Numbered from the stretch's first letter, positions 33,250-42,767 are shown. The stretch: 64,000 nt of DNA from Gemmatimonadaceae bacterium (GCA_036003045.1 DASYSS010000017.1:248001-312000), one strand, 5' to 3'. The notes: a model not told the origin generated them from the letters alone. A program made the numbers and translations.

Positions 33250-33378
33250 GCACGCCTCCTGAGAGGTTGTTGTGATCAGAGAATTGGAATGACGGCCCCG
33301 GAAACCCGATGCCGGCCGTGCGTCCGAGTCGCCGCCGATGCGCTTGCGCGCCCACGAATCGGCCCGTCGCAACGCCTT

Positions 33379-33405
33379 AGTATACCTGACAAAGGGCGGC
33401 GTCAA
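33379..33405 (-). promoter_or_regulatory. Probable promoter of the H1-like gene
   Basis: On the minus strand TTGACG (33405-33400), a 15-bp spacer and TATACT (33384-33379). The spacer is shorter than ideal. It lies downstream of the mqnD stop and leaves a leader of roughly 120 nt. Confidence 0.45.
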
Positions 33406-33448
33406 GGAGACGCCGAGCCTCGCTCGGGCGCGCGAAGAGTCGGCGGCG

Positions 33449-34282
33449 CTAATCGACGAATTCGATCGCGACTGGTTTCGCGATGATTCCGGCTTCGACG
33501 CCGCGCTCCAGGAACTGGCGGACGGCACGCCGGCCCGCCTCCCCGTAGTCGAGCGTCCAGTCGTTCACGTACATCCCGACGAAGGCGTCGGCCTTGGACC
33601 GATCCAACCCTCTGGCGTACTGCATCGAGTGGTCGAGCGCCGCCGAGCGATGCTGCAACCCATATGCGATGCTGTCGCGAAGATGCCGCGAAATTTTGCG
33701 CGTCAGATCCTCGCCGAGGTCCTTTCGAACGACATTGCCGCCGAGCGGGAGCGGGAGTCCGGTCTCGCCGAACCACCATTCACCCAGATCCTGGACCAGG
33801 TGGAGGCCACGGTCGCCGAACGTGAGCTGGCCCTCGTGGATCAACAGGCCGACGTCAACGGCGCCGTCGACGACGGCATCCTCGATCTGATCGAAGGGCG
33901 TGACGACCGGTTCGAACTCGGGCTCGAAGAGACGCAGCGCGAGGTAGGCGCTCGTCATGAGGCCCGGAACGGCAATTCGCTTTCCGCGCAGCTCGGACCG
34001 GGACAGCGGTGAGCGAGCGACGAGGCGAGGGCCGTACCGATCCCCCATCGACGCGCCGTGGGGAAGCAGGGCGTACGCGTCGGCCAGGTAGGCGTACGCA
34101 TGGATCGACACCGCCGTGACTTCGAGCTCTCGGCGCAGCGCGCGCTGGTTGAGCGTCTCGATGTCCTGCAGTTGATGGACGTAGGTGAGGCCTTCCGTAT
34201 CGATCTTCCCCGATGCGAGCGCGTAGAACATGAACGCGTCGTCGGAGTCGGGGCTGTGGGCGACGTGGATCGTGGTGGTCAT
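33449..34282 (-). CDS. mqnD: 1,4-dihydroxy-6-naphthoate synthase (futalosine menaquinone pathway)
   Basis: 277 residues. MqnD converts cyclic dehypoxanthine futalosine to 1,4-dihydroxy-6-naphthoate in menaquinone synthesis. The N-terminal AHSPDSDDAFMFYAL is the family signature, and GKRIAVPGLMTSAYLALRL with DVGLLIHEGQLTF follow in order. Length is normal. It shares a 4-bp overlap (ATGA) with the zinc-ribbon/TPR gene upstream. mqnA, mqnB, mqnC and mqnE are not in the window, so the pathway is dispersed. Confidence 0.95.
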   Translation of the reverse strand: MTTTIHVAHSPDSDDAFMFYALASGKIDTEGLTYVHQLQDIETLNQRALRRELEVTAVSIHAYAYLADAYALLPHGASMGDRYGPRLVARSPLSRSELRGKRIAVPGLMTSAYLALRLFEPEFEPVVTPFDQIEDAVVDGAVDVGLLIHEGQLTFGDRGLHLVQDLGEWWFGETGLPLPLGGNVVRKDLGEDLTRKISRHLRDSIAYGLQHRSAALDHSMQYARGLDRSKADAFVGMYVNDWTLDYGEAGRRAVRQFLERGVEAGIIAKPVAIEFVD

Positions 34283-35064
34283 GGTCGCTTGGAGTCGAGC
34301 GCGATGGTGATGTCGTTTTCGTGCGTCGTGTATTCGGTGAGCTGCTTCGCGCGCTCGGCCGGTGCGGCGGCGACGAGCTTGTCGTGGAAGCTTTTTTCCG
34401 CAGCGGCGTCATGGCGCATTCGAGCCGCGTTACCGGCGAGAATGAGGCCCAGCAGGTGATTCGGATGTTGGGCGAGAATGGTGTCCGCCTGCGCGCGGGC
34501 GGTCGCCGAATCACCCGCCACAGCGGCAATACGTCCGAGGTCGTAGCGCTGATCGAGATTCAGCTTGCCGAGCATCTCGTAGGCTTGCATGGCCATGGGC
34601 GCGAAGATTTGCACGCTGTCGGCGCGGCCGCGCTCGTGCAGGCTCATCACGCGGTCGTAGAGACGCGCGGCGGCATCTTCGGGGGTCATGCTCGAGAGGT
34701 CCGGCGGTTGCCCGGGTGCTCCGGTGGCTGGCGCGGCCGCCTGAGTTTGCCCTGCATCATCACTCGCGCTTCGTCCGAATCGCTGGCCGGCGACGAGCGC
34801 GATCAACGCGACCAACGCGATCGCGGCAACTCCCCACGGCAGCGCCGACGAGAAGCTCCGTTCGTCGCGGGGCCCGTCCGATTGGCCGGCGGGCGTCCCG
34901 CACCGGTGGCAGAACCTCGCGCCGGGCGAGAGCTGCGTTCCGCACGCCGCGCACGCGACGCCGACGAGCGCCGCGCCGCACGCGGAGCAGAATCTCCCGT
35001 TCGCCGCGGCGCCGCACGACGGACAGGTCTGCGCGGCCGGCGTTACCGGAGGAGACTGATCCAT
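34279..35064 (-). CDS. Double zinc-ribbon membrane protein with TPR-like C-terminus
   Basis: 261 residues. Residues 14-59 hold two zinc ribbons (CPSC...CSAC and CAAC...CHRC). One TM helix follows (about 75-92), then a Gln/Ala/Pro linker and a helical TPR-like region (about 120-255; YDRVMSLHERGR, YDLGRIAAVAGDSATARAQADTIL, HPNHLLGLILAGN). The topology implies cytoplasmic ribbons and an extracytoplasmic TPR. Its role is unknown, perhaps as an assembly scaffold. It is translationally coupled to mqnD. ATG 35064 has no Shine-Dalgarno but a TAGCTT box lies 6 nt upstream, so a leaderless mRNA is possible. Confidence 0.78.
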   Translation of the reverse strand: MDQSPPVTPAAQTCPSCGAAANGRFCSACGAALVGVACAACGTQLSPGARFCHRCGTPAGQSDGPRDERSFSSALPWGVAAIALVALIALVAGQRFGRSASDDAGQTQAAAPATGAPGQPPDLSSMTPEDAAARLYDRVMSLHERGRADSVQIFAPMAMQAYEMLGKLNLDQRYDLGRIAAVAGDSATARAQADTILAQHPNHLLGLILAGNAARMRHDAAAEKSFHDKLVAAAPAERAKQLTEYTTHENDITIALDSKRP

Positions 35065-35283
35065 GCGATAAAGCTACACGACTGTTCCGGTGCCCCGCGA
35101 TTCCGACTTACAATCGAATCCGGGTTGCCTTAGCGTTGAGCCGACGCGTGAGCTTTTCGGCGCGCTTCTCCCACCCCCCGCCCAAGTCGCGAGGACGATC
35201 CGACGCCGCACTCCCGTTCCCTTACACCCGATACCGCCGGCGCGTCCATCAACGACATCCTCGAGCTGACGGAGAAGCTGGGT

Positions 35284-36564
35284 GTGCGCTTCATGCGTCT
35301 CCAGTTCACGGACATCCTCGGCATCAACAAGAACGTCGAGATCCCGTCGTCGCAGTTCGAGAAGGCGCTCGCGGGCGACATCATGTTCGACGGCTCGTCG
35401 ATCGAAGGGTTCGTACGGATCGAGGAGTCGGATATGCTGCTCGCGCCGGATCTCGACACGTTTCTGGTCTATCCGTGGGGCGAAAAGGACAAGCGGATCT
35501 GCCGGCTGATCTGCGACATTCACAGCCCGAGCGGCGAGCCATTCGCGGGCGATCCGCGCGGCCGGCTCAAGACCGTGCTGCGGAAGGCGAAGGGGATGGG
35601 GTTCACGATGAACGCGGGGATGGAAGCGGAGTTCTTCCTCTTTCGGCCCGACGCATCAGGCGGGGCCACGACCGCGACGCACGACGTCGGCGGCTATTTC
35701 GACCTCGCGCCGACCGACCTCGGCGAAGACGCGCGACGCGCGATGGTCGACACGCTCGAACAGATGGGGTTCGAGGTCGAGGCCGCGCATCACGAGGTGG
35801 CGCACGGGCAGCACGAGATCGATTTCCGATATGCGGACGCGCTCAAGACCGCCGACAACATCGCGACGTTCCGGTTCGTGGTGAAACACGTGGCGACACA
35901 ATTCGGGTTGCTCGCGTCGTTCATGCCGAAGCCGATCTTCGGGCAAAACGGCAGCGGAATGCACACGCACCAGTCGCTCTTTCGCGGCGGCCTGAACGCG
36001 TTCTGGGACGAGTCCGCGGAGTGGGAGCTCTCGAAGACCGCGCTGCACTACATCGGCGGGCTGCTGCGCCACGCGCGCGGGATGTGCGCGATCACCAATC
36101 CGCTGGTCAACTCGTACAAACGACTGGTGCCGGGATACGAAGCGCCGGTGAACGTCGCGTGGTCGATGCGGAATCGCTCGCCGTTGATCCGCGTTCCGGA
36201 TCGGCGTGAGGCCGGGACCAGGGTCGAGCTCCGAATGCCGGACCCGTCGGCGAATCCGTACCTCGCGCTCGCCGTCATGCTGGCGGCGGGCCTCGACGGA
36301 GTGGAGACGGAGGCCGACCATCGCGAGCCGGTGAACGAGAACATCTGGGAAATGAGCTTCCGCGAGAAGCGACGTCTACGCATCGACGACTTGCCGCACG
36401 ATCTCAACGAGGCGCTCGACGAACTGGAGAAAGACGACGTGATCGCGGATGCACTGGGCAAGCACATTGCGTCGCATTTCGTGGCCGCGAAGCGGCAGGA
36501 GTGGCGGGAGTACATCACGCAGGTGAGCGCGTGGGAGTTGGAGAGCTATTTGGCGAAGTATTAG
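35284..36564 (+). CDS. glnA: Glutamine synthetase, type I (GSI-alpha-like)
   Basis: 426 residues from GTG 35284. Makes glutamine from glutamate, ammonia and ATP. Motifs: FDGSSIEGF, MEAEFFLFR (metal-binding Glu), GQNGSGMHTHQS, RSPLIRVPDRREAGTRVELRMPDPSANPYLA. The adenylylation-loop Tyr of GSI-beta enzymes is absent (RLRIDDLPHDL instead), so it should not be controlled by GlnE. Anomaly: coding similarity continues upstream in frame (ASINDILELTEKLGV, from about 35242), as in normal GS N-termini, but no ATG/GTG/TTG exists there back to the stop at 35149. GTG 35284, with GGAG 9 nt before it, is the best start. A TACAAT -10-like box lies at 35109-35114. Confidence 0.93.
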   Translation: MRFMRLQFTDILGINKNVEIPSSQFEKALAGDIMFDGSSIEGFVRIEESDMLLAPDLDTFLVYPWGEKDKRICRLICDIHSPSGEPFAGDPRGRLKTVLRKAKGMGFTMNAGMEAEFFLFRPDASGGATTATHDVGGYFDLAPTDLGEDARRAMVDTLEQMGFEVEAAHHEVAHGQHEIDFRYADALKTADNIATFRFVVKHVATQFGLLASFMPKPIFGQNGSGMHTHQSLFRGGLNAFWDESAEWELSKTALHYIGGLLRHARGMCAITNPLVNSYKRLVPGYEAPVNVAWSMRNRSPLIRVPDRREAGTRVELRMPDPSANPYLALAVMLAAGLDGVETEADHREPVNENIWEMSFREKRRLRIDDLPHDLNEALDELEKDDVIADALGKHIASHFVAAKRQEWREYITQVSAWELESYLAKY

Positions 36565-36591
36565 GCGGCGTCGGCGGGTCGCGGGGACGGT

Positions 36592-37434
36592 ATGAAAATG
36601 CGAACGGGATTCGGGGCGCGCGAATTGGCGGCGTCACTCTCGGCGTTGGTCTGCTTGAATGCGCCGACGGTTGCGGCGCAGACTCGATCGATCGTGGGAA
36701 CGGTCGTCGCCGACTCGGCGCGCGGCCACCCGGTCGAAAGCGCGGAAGTGATGGCGCCGGCGCTCAATGTCAGCACACGCACCAACGCGAAAGGGGAGTT
36801 TCGCCTCGCGGGTCTAGCGCCGGGGCGACACATGGTCGTGGTGCGATTGATCGGATATCGCACGCTCACGGACACCATCGAGCTCGGCACGGACGCCGAC
36901 ACGCGCCATAACTTCGTGTTGAGTCAACGCGCCGTGCCGCTGGATTCGATGGTGGCCGAGGCCAAGCAGCCACGCGAATACATCTCCCCGAACTTGAACG
37001 GTTTTCTCGAGCGGATGCATAATCACGCCGGCGGCTATTTCATCGACGATTCGACGCTGCGGAAGAACGAGGACCATCATCTTCAAGACGTGGTGTTGTC
37101 GAGAATGGCCGGGATGCGGCTCATCCGGTGGTCCGGCGACGAGGCGTACATGGCTTCGTCCCGAATCGGCAGCGGCGCCGCTCTCCTCGGCAGCGGCGGC
37201 GGCAAGTCGAGCTTGAATCCGCTGCCCCGCGCGTGCTATTCGACCGTCTATCTCGACGGCATTCTGATTTACGATCTGGAGCGGATGGGACGCGACGTCA
37301 AACCTCCGGATCTCAGCAACATTCTCGTTTCAGATCTTGCGGGCGTGGAGTTTTATCCGGGACAGGCGTCGCTCCCCATACAATTCAAGTCAGGCCAATG
37401 CGGAACGTTGCTCCTGTGGACGCGGGAAAAGTAG
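36592..37434 (+). CDS. Secreted protein with carboxypeptidase-regulatory-like and TonB-plug-like parts
   Basis: 280 residues. A signal peptide (about 1-29, ending VAAQT) is followed by a CarboxypepD_reg-like beta-sandwich (about 32-110; IVGTVVADSARGHPVESAEV, TNAKGEFRLAGLAPGRH) and a C-terminal region (about 120-280) resembling TonB-receptor plug sequence. No 22-stranded barrel follows, so it is not a receptor. It may be a surface or periplasmic accessory protein. It follows glnA by 27 nt, and its end overlaps the GNAT gene by 37 nt. Confidence 0.75.
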   Translation: MKMRTGFGARELAASLSALVCLNAPTVAAQTRSIVGTVVADSARGHPVESAEVMAPALNVSTRTNAKGEFRLAGLAPGRHMVVVRLIGYRTLTDTIELGTDADTRHNFVLSQRAVPLDSMVAEAKQPREYISPNLNGFLERMHNHAGGYFIDDSTLRKNEDHHLQDVVLSRMAGMRLIRWSGDEAYMASSRIGSGAALLGSGGGKSSLNPLPRACYSTVYLDGILIYDLERMGRDVKPPDLSNILVSDLAGVEFYPGQASLPIQFKSGQCGTLLLWTREK

Positions 37435-37862
37435 ATACATCGGTTCGCGACGTCCGAGCTGAGGACGCGCAGTCGGTGGCGCGGCTGTGCTCCCAGCTCG
37501 GGTATCCAACGTCGGAGCCGGCGATGCCACGACGGCTCGCGCGTTTGCAAGCTGACCCGAATGCGCGCGCGTTGGTGGCGGATGCCGGCGACGGTCCCAT
37601 CGGTCTGGCGACCGTCCATCTTCGCCACACCCTCAATCACGAAACGCCGATCGCGCAGCTCACGTTGCTCGTCGTCGACGAAGCGCAGCGAGGACGCGGT
37701 GTCGGACGCACGCTGGTCCGGGCGGCGGAGCAGTGGGCGCGCTCGCGCGGATGCCATCGCATCGTCATCACGACGGGGTTGCAACGCGCCGACGCGCATG
37801 CATTCTACGAGCGGATAGGCTACCGCCACACCGGCCGGCGGTACGGGAAGGATTTCGACTGA
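37398..37862 (+). CDS. GNAT-family acetyltransferase
   Basis: 154 residues in a GNAT fold. The acetyl-CoA loop is LVVDEAQRGRGVGRTLVRAA and the C-terminal YERIGYRHTGRRYGKDF is typical. The substrate is unknown. The start at ATG 37398 lies inside the preceding gene (37-bp overlap); GTG 37416 is an alternative that shortens the overlap. The conserved fold begins near residue 12. Confidence 0.85.
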   Translation: MRNVAPVDAGKVDTSVRDVRAEDAQSVARLCSQLGYPTSEPAMPRRLARLQADPNARALVADAGDGPIGLATVHLRHTLNHETPIAQLTLLVVDEAQRGRGVGRTLVRAAEQWARSRGCHRIVITTGLQRADAHAFYERIGYRHTGRRYGKDFD

Positions 37863-37872
37863 GGAGGACGGA

Positions 37873-38709
37873 GTGCTCGCTGCATCGTCGCGCGTTGCGC
37901 TAGTCGCAATCGCCGCCCTCGGCATCGCGGCCGCGGCACAGGCGCCGCCGACGTACGAGGTGTACGCGGTTCGCTACGCGACGTTGCCGGGCTTCAAAGT
38001 CTCGGCCCTCATCAAGGGCGCCGATACGAGCCGGCGCTTGGACATCGCCATGATGGTGTGGGTGATCAAAGGCGGAGGGCGCACGATCCTCGTCGATGCG
38101 GGCTTTCATCGGGACGATTTCGTGAATCGCTGGCACCCGACCGATTTCAGTCCGCCGAGCGAGGCGATCGGAAAGTTGGGGATCAAGCCGGACGACGTAA
38201 CGGACGTGATCGTGAGCCACGTCCACTGGGACCACCTCGACGGCATCGATCTGTTTCCGCGCGCGAAGGTCTGGATTCAGCGCGAAGAATTCGAGCACCA
38301 TCTCGATTCAGCGGGCGTCGTGAAGGATCGAGCAATCGACGCCGGCGACGCGAAACTGCTTGCCGGCATCGCGCGCGAAGGTCGCGTGATCCTCGTCGAC
38401 GGCGACGGAAAAGAGATCATTCCGGGGATCACCGTCTACACGGGCGGCAAGCACACGTTCGCGTCGCAGTTCGCCACCGTGCCAACCGCGGCGGGCACGG
38501 TCGTTCTCGCCTCGGACAACGCGTATCTCTACGAGAATTTCGCGAGCCACCGTCCGATCGCGCAGACCCTGGACACGGCGTCGAATCTTCGTGCGCAGAG
38601 TCGAATGACGACTCTCGCGTCCGACCCACGGCTCATCGTGCCAGGGCACGATCCGGAAGTGTTCGCGCGATTTCCGACGCCGGGCAACGGCGTCGCGCTG
38701 ATTCACTGA
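37873..38709 (+). CDS. Secreted metallo-beta-lactamase-fold hydrolase (AHL-lactonase-like)
   Basis: 278 residues with a signal peptide (1-22). The di-zinc motif is H116-V-H118-W-D120-H121. Further ligands are the His of GGKHTFASQF, the Asp of ASDNAYLY and the His of PGHDP. The layout (long insertion before HxHxDH, Tyr after the Asp) resembles N-acyl-homoserine lactonases of the AiiA/AttM type, so quorum quenching or another lactone hydrolysis is plausible. Export to the periplasm is unusual for AiiA but common in relatives. GAGGAGG precedes GTG 37873, fixing the start. Confidence 0.85.
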   Translation: MLAASSRVALVAIAALGIAAAAQAPPTYEVYAVRYATLPGFKVSALIKGADTSRRLDIAMMVWVIKGGGRTILVDAGFHRDDFVNRWHPTDFSPPSEAIGKLGIKPDDVTDVIVSHVHWDHLDGIDLFPRAKVWIQREEFEHHLDSAGVVKDRAIDAGDAKLLAGIAREGRVILVDGDGKEIIPGITVYTGGKHTFASQFATVPTAAGTVVLASDNAYLYENFASHRPIAQTLDTASNLRAQSRMTTLASDPRLIVPGHDPEVFARFPTPGNGVALIH

Positions 38710-38716
38710 CCGCGCG

Positions 38717-40567
38717 TCAGGCCGGAGCCGGGTGCGTCGCGTGATTCGGCCGCTGCTCGGCCGGGCGCGGCGCGTGCTGATGCTCGACGTGGCCCAGATT
38801 GAACGCGGTGCTGAGGAGCGCGATGTGCGAGAACGCCTGCGGGAAGTTGCTCACCTGGCGGCGGAGTCGAGGATCGTACTCCTCGGCCAGAAGTCCGAGA
38901 TCGTTCCGCAGCCCGAGCAGGCGATGGAAGAGCTCATGTGCGTCGCCGCGGCGGCCAAGCAGGACGTAGTTGTCGGCGAGCCAAAAACTGCAGGCGACAA
39001 ACGCGCCTTCGCCCGGCGGTAAACCGTCGTCGGTGTGCTCGCTATCGTAACGCAGCACGAGGCCGTCGACCAACAGATGTTTTTCGACGAACGCCACGGT
39101 GCCAGCGACGCGCGGGTCGTCGGCGGGGAGGAATCCGACGAGCGGGATGACGAGGGTCGCCGCGTCGGCGAGGCGAGATTGATACGACTGCACGAACGCG
39201 CCAATGCTGTCGTCGTACGCGCGCCGACAGACCTCGTCGTGGATCGCGTCGCGCAGCGAGCGCCACCGGTCGAGCGGTCCGTCGAGGTTGAATTGTTCTG
39301 CGCTCTTGATGGCGCGGTCGAACGCGACCCACGCCATGACCTTCGAATGGGTGAAGTCCTGCGGCGCGCCGCGCACCTCCCAGATGCCCTGGTCGGGGCG
39401 TTGCCACATCTTCTCGAGCTGGGCGAGCAACGCCTTCTCGAAGGCCCAGGCCTCGGGGATCTCGGGCAACCCGCCGCGCCGCGCCTGGTGGAGCGCGTCC
39501 ATCACTTCGCCGTAGACGTCGAGCTGAAGTTGGTGATGGGCGGCGTTGCCGACGCGGACGGGTCGAGAGTTCTCATATCCCGGGAGCCAGGGTACCTCCC
39601 ATTCGTGGAGCATTCGCTCGCCGCTCAGCCCGTACATGATCTGCACGCGATCCGGGCTTCCCGCGGCGGCGCGGAGCAGCCAATCGCGCCATGCCGCGGC
39701 CTCGCGGAAATAGCCCGCGTCCATGAGCGCGAGCAGCGTCAGCGTGGCGTCGCGCAGCCAGCAGTAGCGGTAATCCCAGTTGCGAATACCGCCGATCTGT
39801 TCGGGAAGCGACGTGGTCGGGGCGGCGACGATTCCACCGGTGGGCCGGTACGTGAGCGCTTTGAGCGTGAGCAGGGAGCGGATGACCGCGTCGCGCCACT
39901 CGCCGGTGTATCGGCACTCGTTCGCCCACGTCGTCCAAAAGCGCTCCGTAAACTGGAGCGCGTGCTCGGCATCGACGGGCTTCGGCGGTGCGAGGTGCGA
40001 CGGCCCCCAAGTCATCACGAAGGAGACGCGCTCGCCGGCGGAAACGCTAAAGTCGCCGACCGTGGTGAGCCCTTCGCCGCGGACCGGCACCTCGCTCTTG
40101 AAGATGATCATGTCCGGGCCGGCGATGGCGCGGAGCGTCCCATCCTCGAGGCGGCTCACCCACGGGACGATGGATCCGTAGCCGAAGCGAAGAATGATCT
40201 GCGTCGTCATGGCCACGGATCCGCGCAGCCCGACCACCGTGCGGACGACGTTCGACTCGCCGTCGCGCAGCGGCATGAAGTCGACGACCATGACCGCTCC
40301 CTCCGCGGTCTCGAAGGTCGTCTCCAGGATCATCGTCGAGTCTCGATATTGGCGCCTGCTCTTCGCGTTCGAGTCGGCGGGCGTGATCTGCCAGCGTCCG
40401 TGCTCGGGGCCGCCAAGAAGCGCGGCGAAACAGGCGTGCGAGTCGAATCGCGGCCAACACAGCCAATCGATGGATCCGTCGCGGGAGACGAGCGCGGCGG
40501 TCTCGCAGTCGCCGATGAGTGCGTAATCCTCAATTCGTGCGGGCATTCCCCTAGTCGACCGTTCCAT
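38717..40567 (-). CDS. GH15-family glucoamylase/trehalase-like hydrolase
   Basis: 616 residues from ATG 40567; ATG 40546 (MPARIEDYALIGD) is also possible and closer to the family start. The N-terminal beta-sandwich (about 1-220) opens with IEDYALIGDCETAALVSRDGSIDWLCWPRFDS, the signature of this subfamily. The (alpha/alpha)6 catalytic barrel (about 240-590) carries GIRNWDYRYCWLRDA (acid region) and GEGAFVACSFWLADNY (base region). Members hydrolyse trehalose or isomaltose-type bonds. No signal peptide is present, so it acts in the cytosol. It converges on the lactonase-like gene with 7 nt between stops. Confidence 0.9.
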   Translation of the reverse strand: MERSTRGMPARIEDYALIGDCETAALVSRDGSIDWLCWPRFDSHACFAALLGGPEHGRWQITPADSNAKSRRQYRDSTMILETTFETAEGAVMVVDFMPLRDGESNVVRTVVGLRGSVAMTTQIILRFGYGSIVPWVSRLEDGTLRAIAGPDMIIFKSEVPVRGEGLTTVGDFSVSAGERVSFVMTWGPSHLAPPKPVDAEHALQFTERFWTTWANECRYTGEWRDAVIRSLLTLKALTYRPTGGIVAAPTTSLPEQIGGIRNWDYRYCWLRDATLTLLALMDAGYFREAAAWRDWLLRAAAGSPDRVQIMYGLSGERMLHEWEVPWLPGYENSRPVRVGNAAHHQLQLDVYGEVMDALHQARRGGLPEIPEAWAFEKALLAQLEKMWQRPDQGIWEVRGAPQDFTHSKVMAWVAFDRAIKSAEQFNLDGPLDRWRSLRDAIHDEVCRRAYDDSIGAFVQSYQSRLADAATLVIPLVGFLPADDPRVAGTVAFVEKHLLVDGLVLRYDSEHTDDGLPPGEGAFVACSFWLADNYVLLGRRGDAHELFHRLLGLRNDLGLLAEEYDPRLRRQVSNFPQAFSHIALLSTAFNLGHVEHQHAPRPAEQRPNHATHPAPA

Positions 40568-40706
40568 GCTGTCGAGACTGTAGATCAATTCGTGCCACGG
40601 GCTCCACGTTCTCCGAGACGAGCACAGCATTTCGCGCGCGAAGCAACGACATCACCGCCTCGACGAGCTCATCCCAGCGCCTGGCGCCGCGTTCCGAGGA
40701 GGGTGC

Positions 40707-42767
40707 CTAATTGGTGCACACCGGGCCGCGACCACCTCGCCCGCCCGTCACCCTCTGCGGCGGTTGGGGCGCGCGCGGCCAAACGTTGTCGCTCGCGTCG
40801 CGGTCGGGAAAGCGACAATGCGGGTCGAGGACGATCTTGGCGATCTTCCGCGGGCCCAGGTCGAGATCGGCGTTGAACGTCTTGCTGCCCGAGAACCACA
40901 CGTCGACCGGGTACGAGACGACCGCGGTATCGCCGGCAACGACGGCGTTGCGCATCCGGCGAATCTCTCCGCCGCCCGGTGCGAACTCCACCTTCAACAC
41001 CACGGGCGCGGGCATCTGGCCGTCTTGCCGAACGGTCACCGTTGTGCGAGCGCCTTTGGTCGTGACGCTCTGAATCGATTCGTCGACTGATTCCGTGGTA
41101 AACAGCCAATAGTACCAGAACCAGCCGAGATCCCTGTGGAGCGCGTTGCTCATGAAGAACGCGTAATCCCAGGGCGACGGATGCTTGAACCGCCACGCCT
41201 TGGCGTACTCGCTGTGTGCGCGCCAGACCGCGGTGTCGCCTACCATTCCGCCGAGCATCGAGAGCATGAGCGGCGCTTTGCCGTACGCTTGGAAGGAGTA
41301 CTGGGGGCCGCCGTAGTTCGCGTCCCACATGAGCGGTGCCTCGCGCTCGTCGCCGCTCGTCCGTCCGTACGACTGGCCACGGCCATCGAGATCGGGTTGC
41401 CGATGCTCGGCGTCGGCGGCCGAGAGAATGTTCATGTACTGATTGAACCCTTCGTCCATCCAGCCGTACCACGTCTCGTTCCCGCTCACCGTCATCGGCC
41501 ACCACTGGTGACCGGTCTCGTGGTCGGCGGGGCCGTCGTTCGACATGACCAGCATGGGGTACTCCATGCCGTTGTCGGGACCGTCGACCATCGTGTGCTG
41601 CGGGAAAGGATCCGGCATCCACAGCCTCGAATAAAACTCCAGTGCGTGACGCAGAATGGCACCGGCCTGGGTGTACGACGACGCGTGACCGGGCAGGTAG
41701 TAGAAGTTGACAGGAATCGCGCCACGGCCAGGAATGGTGGCTCGCGTTGCCTGCCAGACGAATTGCTTGGCCGTGGCCCAGGCAAAGTCATTCACCGTGT
41801 CGGCGACGAAATGCCAGACGAGGCGGTCACCCGACGCTGTCGCCTGACCGGGACCGACTTCGTTTGGTCCGACAACCGTGCGCGTGGAATCGGATTCGAG
41901 GACGTGCGATAGTCGCTCGCGCGCAGCCGGAGTGAGCACGCGGTCCGGATTCTGGAGAACCCCGGTCGCGCCGACGATCCAGCCTGCCGGGACGTCGAGG
42001 CTCACGTCGAACCGTCCGAAGTTGTTATAGAACTCCGAAGGCCCGAGATACGGGTCTGTGTCCCAGCCGCGCAAATCGTCGTACACGGCGACGCGCGGAT
42101 ACCACTGGGCGACTTGGTACAGCGTGTCGCCCCAGCGGAACGTCATGCGATGTCCCTGACCGGGGCCGCCGGCGAGCTTGTAGTGCCACTCGACGTCGAG
42201 CGTCGCGTTGGACCCGGGAGCGATCGGAGACGGGAGAACGATGCGCGCGGACGTCGTGTGAATACCGATCGCGATGGGTTCAGTCGGCGCGCCGCCACCG
42301 CGACCGCCACGACCGCCTCGGCCGGGCGCGGGTGCGTTGAGATCGACCGGTGCGCCGTTCACCGCCAACTTGGTTATGACGAAACCGTCAGTGTTCTCGG
42401 CGGGCACCGACGCGCCGCGGGGGACGTCGCCGCGAAAGATGTTCTGGTCGAGACGCATCTGAATTGACGACAGCGAGGAATCGCTCGCGTTGTGCAGCTT
42501 GATGGTCTCGCGGCCAGAGAGCGTGGACGTCGCGGGATCGAGACGGGCCGAGATCGTGTAATCCATCCACGTCTGCCAGTAGTTTCGCCCGGGCCGACCC
42601 GTGGAGTCGCGCGTGCCTTCGGCGAAGGCACGGCGAATCATGTTGGTGAGCGGGATGTCGCGACGGATTGCGCGTTCGGGTGCGCGCGTCGTGCTCTGTG
42701 CGCGAAGCGACGGCGCAGGAAAACACAGGGCCAGCGCCGCAGACGCGGCGATCCCAAAGCGAATCAT
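40707..42767 (-). CDS. Secreted M1-family metallopeptidase (second copy)
   Basis: 686 residues with a signal peptide (1-23, cleavage near RAQST). It shares the layout of the protein at 23912-25963. Zinc ligands are His416 and His420 with general base Glu417 (HETGH), and Glu439 (WMDEG). GMEYPML lies where the GxMEN loop is expected. A Gly/Arg-rich stretch (PGRGGRGGRGGG, about 147-158) and a matching GGRGGRG tail near the C-terminus are unusual additions. It probably acts as a periplasmic aminopeptidase. It lies downstream of the S9 peptidase on the same strand. Confidence 0.9.
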   Translation of the reverse strand: MIRFGIAASAALALCFPAPSLRAQSTTRAPERAIRRDIPLTNMIRRAFAEGTRDSTGRPGRNYWQTWMDYTISARLDPATSTLSGRETIKLHNASDSSLSSIQMRLDQNIFRGDVPRGASVPAENTDGFVITKLAVNGAPVDLNAPAPGRGGRGGRGGGAPTEPIAIGIHTTSARIVLPSPIAPGSNATLDVEWHYKLAGGPGQGHRMTFRWGDTLYQVAQWYPRVAVYDDLRGWDTDPYLGPSEFYNNFGRFDVSLDVPAGWIVGATGVLQNPDRVLTPAARERLSHVLESDSTRTVVGPNEVGPGQATASGDRLVWHFVADTVNDFAWATAKQFVWQATRATIPGRGAIPVNFYYLPGHASSYTQAGAILRHALEFYSRLWMPDPFPQHTMVDGPDNGMEYPMLVMSNDGPADHETGHQWWPMTVSGNETWYGWMDEGFNQYMNILSAADAEHRQPDLDGRGQSYGRTSGDEREAPLMWDANYGGPQYSFQAYGKAPLMLSMLGGMVGDTAVWRAHSEYAKAWRFKHPSPWDYAFFMSNALHRDLGWFWYYWLFTTESVDESIQSVTTKGARTTVTVRQDGQMPAPVVLKVEFAPGGGEIRRMRNAVVAGDTAVVSYPVDVWFSGSKTFNADLDLGPRKIAKIVLDPHCRFPDRDASDNVWPRAPQPPQRVTGGRGGRGPVCTN

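Noticed and set aside
34716-36209. 497-codon plus-strand frame overlapping glnA
   Set aside because: Out of frame with glutamine synthetase motifs and extremely Arg-rich. Kept only as background to the glnA start problem.
39035-40876. 613-codon plus-strand open frame
   Set aside because: Antisense to the GH15 gene, whose catalytic motifs are intact. No recognisable domain.
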